Origin: Amycolatopsis sp. 2-15
GTDB taxonomy: Bacteria; Actinomycetota; Actinomycetes; Mycobacteriales; Pseudonocardiaceae
Reading direction: 5' to 3'
NCBI RefSeq assembly: GCF_030285625.1
Contig: NZ_CP127294.1
Location: 506,001 to 570,000, forward strand
DNA length: 64,000 bases
Part shown: in pieces, positions 60,547 through 64,000 of the stretch
Numbering within the stretch: the first letter of the stretch is position 1
How the letters are laid out: the number at the start of each line of letters is the position of its first letter
Made by a program: the position numbers and the translations under genes
Notes under the pieces: model-generated
The model's input: the letters and a program-made list of their open reading frames with translations, nothing else
Told to the model about the DNA's origin: nothing
The model's database searches: none

Positions 60547-60807
60547 TCAGTGACCGGGCAGCACGCCGACGGCGCCGCGCGCGACCTGCGACCACGCGAG
60601 GCGGCCGAAGAGGTAGTGACAGGCGACCTGCTCGGACGTGAAGCGCGCCCAGTCGTAGCGGTTGCCCTGCTCGCGCCAGAAGACTTCCCAGCCCTCGTCA
60701 TCGGCGGGCATGAGGCACCACGCGTTGTCGGCCTCGGTGCCGACGGAGACGACCTCCGCGGGCACGCCCAGCCGGTCGAGCCAGCGCCGGATCGACTGCG
60801 TGTTCAT
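60547..60807 (-). CDS. Putative immunity protein for the TNT-domain toxin
   Basis: An 86-residue acidic protein, ATG 60807, coupled to the toxin gene by ATGA overlap. It reads MNTQSIRRWLDRLGVPAEVV, then DNAWCLMPADDEGWEVFWRE and ACHYLFGRLAWSQVA, with no signal or membrane segment. The size, position and overlap are what a cognate immunity gene for a TNT NAD-glycohydrolase would show. Sequence similarity to a known immunity family is not claimed. It is the natural candidate to bind and block the toxin. Confidence 0.7.
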   Translation of the reverse strand: MNTQSIRRWLDRLGVPAEVVSVGTEADNAWCLMPADDEGWEVFWREQGNRYDWARFTSEQVACHYLFGRLAWSQVARGAVGVLPGH

Positions 60808-61631
60808 CGCGCCTCCCGCGTGACGTCGGCCAGGAACCCCAGGGTGACCAGCTCGTCGGCGGCCAGCACGGCACGGTAGCGGATCCCGCCGCCCGGCTGT
60901 CCGAACCACTCCGGCGCGATCGAGCTCCACATCGGCACCGGCTTCACCACGCGGTAGCGCCGGTAGCCGGCGTGGCGCGCGGAGTCGGGCAGCGAGCGCT
61001 GCGCGAACGGCGTGCCGTCGGCGGCGAAGAGGCGGCCGTGTTCGTCGCCGAACCGGTCGAGCAGCGTGTTTTCCGTGAGTACCACGGCGTTTTCTTCCTG
61101 AACCGGTGGCCACGCGGGGTCCCCGGCGCTCGGCTCGTAGCCCTCGAAGAGCACGGCGGGCGGCTGCGGGTCGGCTGGTGGAGCGGGGGTGCGACGGAGC
61201 CCGCGCGAGACGTACTCGAGCGTCGCGGTGTCGTCGAGCAGCGCCGATTTCGGGTGGTCGAACGGCCCGGAACCGTTGTCCGGCAACGGCAGTTGCAGCG
61301 CGGGCCGGTCGGCGGCCACGGGCAGATGCCCGATGGGGAACATGTGGACCAGGAACAACGCCAGCACGCTCTCGCGCTCGGTGCGCAGCGCGCCCATCGG
61401 CGGCGGTGGGGGCGGCGGCGCCGGGTACGGCACGGGCCCGCGGAAGACCTGGTTGTGCGGCCGGCCGGCGAACGGCAGCCGCGGTGCCGGCTGCGCCGGC
61501 GGGAGACGGGTGCCGGTCGGGGGCGTCGGGACGTCGTCGAACCCGCCGTCGAGCAAGCCGCCGTACTGCGCGGGCAGCCGGATGGGGCCGGTGGCCAAGT
61601 CGGTGTCGACCGGTTCGGCGTGTTCGGACAC
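60804..61631 (-). CDS. TNT-domain NAD+ glycohydrolase toxin
   Basis: A 275-residue protein. The N-terminal 80 residues are Pro/Gly-rich with no clear signal (APPPPPPP near 71-78). A middle segment (about 85-185) is unassigned. The C-terminal TNT domain (about 190-262) is clear: LDRFGDEHGRLFAADGTPFAQRSLP, YRRYRVVKPVP and FGQPGGGIRYR, with the glutamine Q245 in the position of the family's catalytic glutamine. TNT of M. tuberculosis degrades NAD+ in host cells. Here it may be an interbacterial toxin, since an overlapping partner gene follows. The GTG at 61631 is a guess between two close starts. Confidence 0.85.
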   Translation of the reverse strand: MSEHAEPVDTDLATGPIRLPAQYGGLLDGGFDDVPTPPTGTRLPPAQPAPRLPFAGRPHNQVFRGPVPYPAPPPPPPPMGALRTERESVLALFLVHMFPIGHLPVAADRPALQLPLPDNGSGPFDHPKSALLDDTATLEYVSRGLRRTPAPPADPQPPAVLFEGYEPSAGDPAWPPVQEENAVVLTENTLLDRFGDEHGRLFAADGTPFAQRSLPDSARHAGYRRYRVVKPVPMWSSIAPEWFGQPGGGIRYRAVLAADELVTLGFLADVTREAR

Positions 61632-61698
61632 GGACACCCTCTTCTCGGTTGCTCCGGCTTCAGGAAAGACCTCCGCCGCGCCAGCCGGTTCCACACAA

Positions 61699-61715
61699 TT
61701 CCCCGATAGGGGGAA
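61699..61715. promoter_or_regulatory. Palindrome upstream of the TNT gene
   Basis: TTCCCC (61699-61704), GATAG, GGGGAA (61710-61715) is a perfect 6-bp inverted repeat about 70 bases before the toxin start. It is a candidate operator. A second hairpin at 61729-61759 lies just upstream. Confidence 0.5.
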
Positions 61716-61728
61716 CTTCCGCGCGGCA

Positions 61729-61759
61729 CCGGACAAGGTGGTGATTCCACCTTATCCGG
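61729..61759. repeat. 13-bp near-perfect hairpin at the GNAT end
   Basis: CCGGACAAGGTGG (61729-61741) and CCACCTTATCCGG (61747-61759) pair at 12 of 13 positions around TGATT. It contains the GNAT stop and lies upstream of the toxin gene on the minus strand, so it could terminate the GNAT transcript or act as an operator. Confidence 0.6.
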
Positions 61760-62313
61760 CGCGGGCGATCTTCCGCCTCACCAACGCCCGCGCCGCTCCG
61801 CGTCGTTCGACGACCTCGAAATCCGCGCGCGTGAACAGACCCACGGTGCCGTGGTAAAGATCCATGGGCGGCCGGTCGCCGATGGCCACGGGGTAGCCCT
61901 CGACCGCGTCGGCGCCGTGCTCCGGCGCGTACGCGATGGCCGCGTGCAGGAGCTCCGCCGCCAGTCCTTGCCGACGGCCGCGGCGGTCGACGTAGAAATA
62001 CGTCACCGCCCACGTTCCCGGGTTCGGCCGAAGCCGCCACGGGAGAGCGCGCCAGCCGCGGGTTGTCCGGTTTCGGCGACACGGCGACCCAGCCGAGCGG
62101 CTCGCCGTCGACCACGGCCAGCAGACCCAGCGGCACGCCGGACCCGGCCTCGCCGCGCACGTGCGCCTTGCGCCCGTCGCGTCCCGCGGCCTTGAACTCC
62201 GGACCGGTGAGGCGGAAGAACGCGCACCAGCAGCCGCCCTGCACACCGCCCGGCCCGAAGAGCCGCTCGAACAGCGGCCACGACGTCGCGTCGAGCGGGA
62301 CGAACTCGCGCAC
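61752..62313 (-). pseudogene. GNAT acetyltransferase with apparent +1 frame break
   Basis: The first part from GTG 62313 (VREFVPLDATSWPLFERLFGPGG ... VAVSPKPDNPRLARSPVAASAEPG) and the last part (TWAVTYFYVDRRGRRQGLAAELL ... YHGTVGLFTRADFEVVERRG) are in different frames. Together they make a normal GNAT of about 187 residues with the acetyl-CoA loop RRGRRQGLA. Removing one base in the GGGAACG at about 62020 would restore it. The gene is therefore either decayed or carries one sequencing insertion. It starts just after the HMG-CoA lyase stop. Substrate unknown. Confidence 0.75.
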
Positions 62314-62314
62314 C

Positions 62315-63256
62315 TCAGCCGGCGAGCGCGTTCACGACCCGCGACGGAGACGGCCGGCCGAGCTGCCCGGCCATCCACACGCTCGTCTCCACGAGCTTGC
62401 CGAGGTCCACGCCGTGCTCCACGCCGAGGCCCTCCAGCAGCCACACCAGGTCCTCGGTGGCGAGATTGCCCGTGGCCGACTCCGCGTACGGGCAACCGCC
62501 GAGGCCGCCGGCCGAGGAGTCCACAGTGGACACGCCAGCGCGCAGGGCGGCTTCGGTGTTGGCCAGGGCCTGGCCGTAGGTGTCGTGGAAGTGCACGGCC
62601 AGCGCGGAAACGTCCACTCCGGACTTCTCGAACTCCTGCACCAGCCGCGTGACCTGGCCCGTGGTCGCGACGCCGATGGTGTCGCCCAGCGAAAGCTGCG
62701 AACAGCCGAAGTCGAGCAGCCGCTTGCCCGCGCGCACGACCTGCTCGGCGGGCACCACGCCTTCCCACGGGTCGCCGAAGCACATCGACAGGTAGCCGCG
62801 CACGTCCAGGCCCTCGGCGCGGGCCCGCGTGACGACCGGCTCGAACATGGCGAACTGCTCGTCGAGCGCGGAGTTCAGGTTCTTCTGCGCGAACGTCTCG
62901 GTGGCGCTGGCGAAGATCGCGATCTCGGAGACGCCGGCGTCGAGCGCGCGGTTGAGGCCGCGCTCGTTGGGCACGAGGACCGGGTAGCGCACGCCTTCTC
63001 GGCGGTCGAGGCCGGCGAGCAGCTGTTCGGCGTCGGCGAGCTGCGGCACCCACTTCGGGTGCACGAAGCTGGTCGCCTCGAGCGTGGTGAGGCCGGCGGC
63101 GGCGAGGCGGTCGAGGAACTCCAGCTTCACCTCGACGGGGACGATGGCGGACTCGTTCTGCAGGCCGTCGCGCGGACCGACCTCCCAGATCGTCACGCGC
63201 CGGGGCAGTCCTTCGGCGGGGACCCGTTCGGGCAGGCCGACTTCGCGGGCGCCCAC
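62315..63256 (-). CDS. mvaB: Hydroxymethylglutaryl-CoA lyase
   Basis: Cleaves HMG-CoA to acetoacetate and acetyl-CoA at the end of leucine degradation. The 313-residue TIM-barrel begins with a short lead then VTIWEVGPRDGLQNES (the metal-binding aspartate and arginine), and has TSFVHPKWVPQLADA, HFHDTYGQALANTEAAL (metal histidines) and GLGGCPYAESATGN with the catalytic cysteine. GTG 63256 is one base after the PH-protein stop. Related lyases such as homocitrate synthase lack this combination. Confidence 0.93.
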   Translation of the reverse strand: MGAREVGLPERVPAEGLPRRVTIWEVGPRDGLQNESAIVPVEVKLEFLDRLAAAGLTTLEATSFVHPKWVPQLADAEQLLAGLDRREGVRYPVLVPNERGLNRALDAGVSEIAIFASATETFAQKNLNSALDEQFAMFEPVVTRARAEGLDVRGYLSMCFGDPWEGVVPAEQVVRAGKRLLDFGCSQLSLGDTIGVATTGQVTRLVQEFEKSGVDVSALAVHFHDTYGQALANTEAALRAGVSTVDSSAGGLGGCPYAESATGNLATEDLVWLLEGLGVEHGVDLGKLVETSVWMAGQLGRPSPSRVVNALAG

Positions 63257-63257
63257 G

Positions 63258-63851
63258 TCAGCGCCGCCGTCCACGTGGCGGGTGGTTCGTGGGCGGCAGC
63301 GGCTCGGTGTACTGAGCGCCACCCGGACCAGCCTGCCCGGGTGCGCCCCGGTAGTCGTCGTACGGGTTGTCGTTGACCTCGCGGTAGATCACCGTGTGCA
63401 CGCGCTCGACGTGGGGGATGTCGTCGAACTTCAGCGGCTCGTCCGAGGCCGACTCGATGATCAGCGTGCCGCAGCCGAACACCCGGTCCAGCAGGCCGTG
63501 CTCGAACTGGACGCTGTTGATGCGCGACATCGGAATGTCGATGCCGGTGCGCTTCACCACGCCCTCGCGCGCGATCAGCCGGTCCGTGGTCACGATGAAG
63601 TGCGTGGTCCGCCAGCGCACCAGCGGCGCGAGGAACAGCCACACCACGAGCACGAGCGCCACCACGCCGATGGCGATCATCCCGACATTGTTCCACGGTG
63701 CCGTCGTGTCCTGCACGAGCAGGATGAGCCAGACGGCGGCCGCGATCGTGATCACGAAGGCCACGAACGGGAAGATCAGCATCTTGAAATGCGGGTGGCT
63801 GTGCACCACCACTTCCTCGTTCTGGCTGAGCAAATCGTCCGGATAGGCCAC
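63258..63851 (-). CDS. PH-domain (bPH2) membrane protein
   Basis: A 197-residue protein with two adjacent transmembrane helices (about 23-45 and 55-78) and a bacterial PH domain of the YdbT/bPH2 type (WRTTHFIVTTDRLIAREGVVKRTGIDIPMSRINSVQ ... GCGTLIIESAS). The Arg/Pro-rich tail (YTEPLPPTNHPPRGRRR) is cytoplasmic. GTG 63851 follows GGGGAGCG. It is next to birA, as in M. tuberculosis Rv3278c-Rv3279c. The role is not established. Confidence 0.9.
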   Translation of the reverse strand: MAYPDDLLSQNEEVVVHSHPHFKMLIFPFVAFVITIAAAVWLILLVQDTTAPWNNVGMIAIGVVALVLVVWLFLAPLVRWRTTHFIVTTDRLIAREGVVKRTGIDIPMSRINSVQFEHGLLDRVFGCGTLIIESASDEPLKFDDIPHVERVHTVIYREVNDNPYDDYRGAPGQAGPGGAQYTEPLPPTNHPPRGRRR

Positions 63852-63940
63852 GGCGGACGCTCCCCTGGTGTGTGTCTGCGCTGGTCGATTCACCGTACCG
63901 GCGCGAGGGCGCTCGCGGCGCCCGCACACCGCGTTTTAGA

Positions 63941-64000
63941 TCACGCTGGGCGAACGTGCACCACGTCGCCGGCGGACACGGTCACGCGGCGGCCGTCGGT
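63941..64000 (-). CDS. birA: C-terminus of biotin--[acetyl-CoA-carboxylase] ligase, cut by right edge
   Basis: Only the last 19 codons are in the window (TDGRRVTVSAGDVVHVRPA). The VSAGDVVHVRP end is characteristic of the BirA C-terminal SH3-like domain in actinobacteria, and the position next to the PH-domain gene fits. The enzyme attaches biotin to acyl-CoA carboxylase subunits. The identification rests on a short fragment plus gene order. Confidence 0.7.
   Translation of the reverse strand, partial: TDGRRVTVSAGDVVHVRPA

Overview
The window is high-GC, gene-dense DNA with many GTG starts, stop/start overlaps and strong third-position GC. It reads as chromosome of a mycolate-related actinobacterium, most likely Pseudonocardiaceae (Amycolatopsis-like). 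Evidence for this is F420 biosynthesis (fbiA-fbiB), the succinylase branch of DAP synthesis, rhamnose/wall-polymer genes, paired LCP ligases and TIGR03089. I see no tRNA, rRNA, CRISPR array, insertion sequence or phage genes.

Layout. 1-2.6 kb: dapE (cut by the left edge), a small lipoprotein and dapD. 2.7-7.6 kb: a frameshifted CHAD protein, a divergent TetR/flavin-monooxygenase pair with a clear operator, then fdxC-dapC, so three DAP-pathway genes lie here. 7.7-12.7 kb: a GNAT-fbiA-fbiB-NUDIX operon with overlapping starts, a GntR regulator and two small Pro/Gln-rich membrane proteins. 12.7-29.7 kb: a cell-envelope region with manB, wbbL, five further glycosyltransferases (one a GT2-GT4 fusion), rmlD, rmlB, two LCP proteins and TIGR03089. 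29.8-41.6 kb: accessory genes: DoxX, a Tet(M)-like ribosomal protection protein with a leader ORF, DUF1206, two GNAT/hypothetical genes, a secreted lipase, a duplicated alpha/beta hydrolase beside a TetR gene, an aldo/keto reductase beside an XRE regulator, and a second XRE locus. 41.7-57.4 kb: acyl-CoA dehydrogenase, acyl-CoA ligase, purK-purE, a monooxygenase with LuxR regulator, two GT87 membrane glycosyltransferases, a degenerate GGDEF protein, a giant ECF sigma factor carrying its own zinc finger, membrane helices and extracellular domain, two GtrA proteins and an NmrA-like gene. 57.5-64 kb: a two-component system, hisN, a TNT-type NAD-glycohydrolase toxin with a coupled small partner, a frameshifted GNAT, HMG-CoA lyase, a PH-domain protein and the last codons of birA.

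The order fbiA-fbiB ... manB-wbbL-rmlD-LCP-TIGR03089 ... acyl-CoA dehydrogenase-purE-purK-GtrA-PH-birA matches, in order, M. tuberculosis Rv3261-Rv3268 and Rv3274c-Rv3279c, with many genes inserted. The conserved backbone makes dTDP-rhamnose and GDP-mannose precursors, transfers the linker rhamnose and attaches wall polymer. The insertions are extra glycosyltransferases, regulators and the toxin locus.

Four loci (near 2780, 11930, 57540 and 62020) show apparent one-base frame breaks, three of the same sign. These are either real decay or residual sequencing indels. The most unusual items are the membrane-tethered sigma factor fusion, the TNT toxin/partner pair, the nested inverted-repeat element at 18005-18118, the attenuator-like leader at 56.5 kb and the ribosomal-protection leader ORF.
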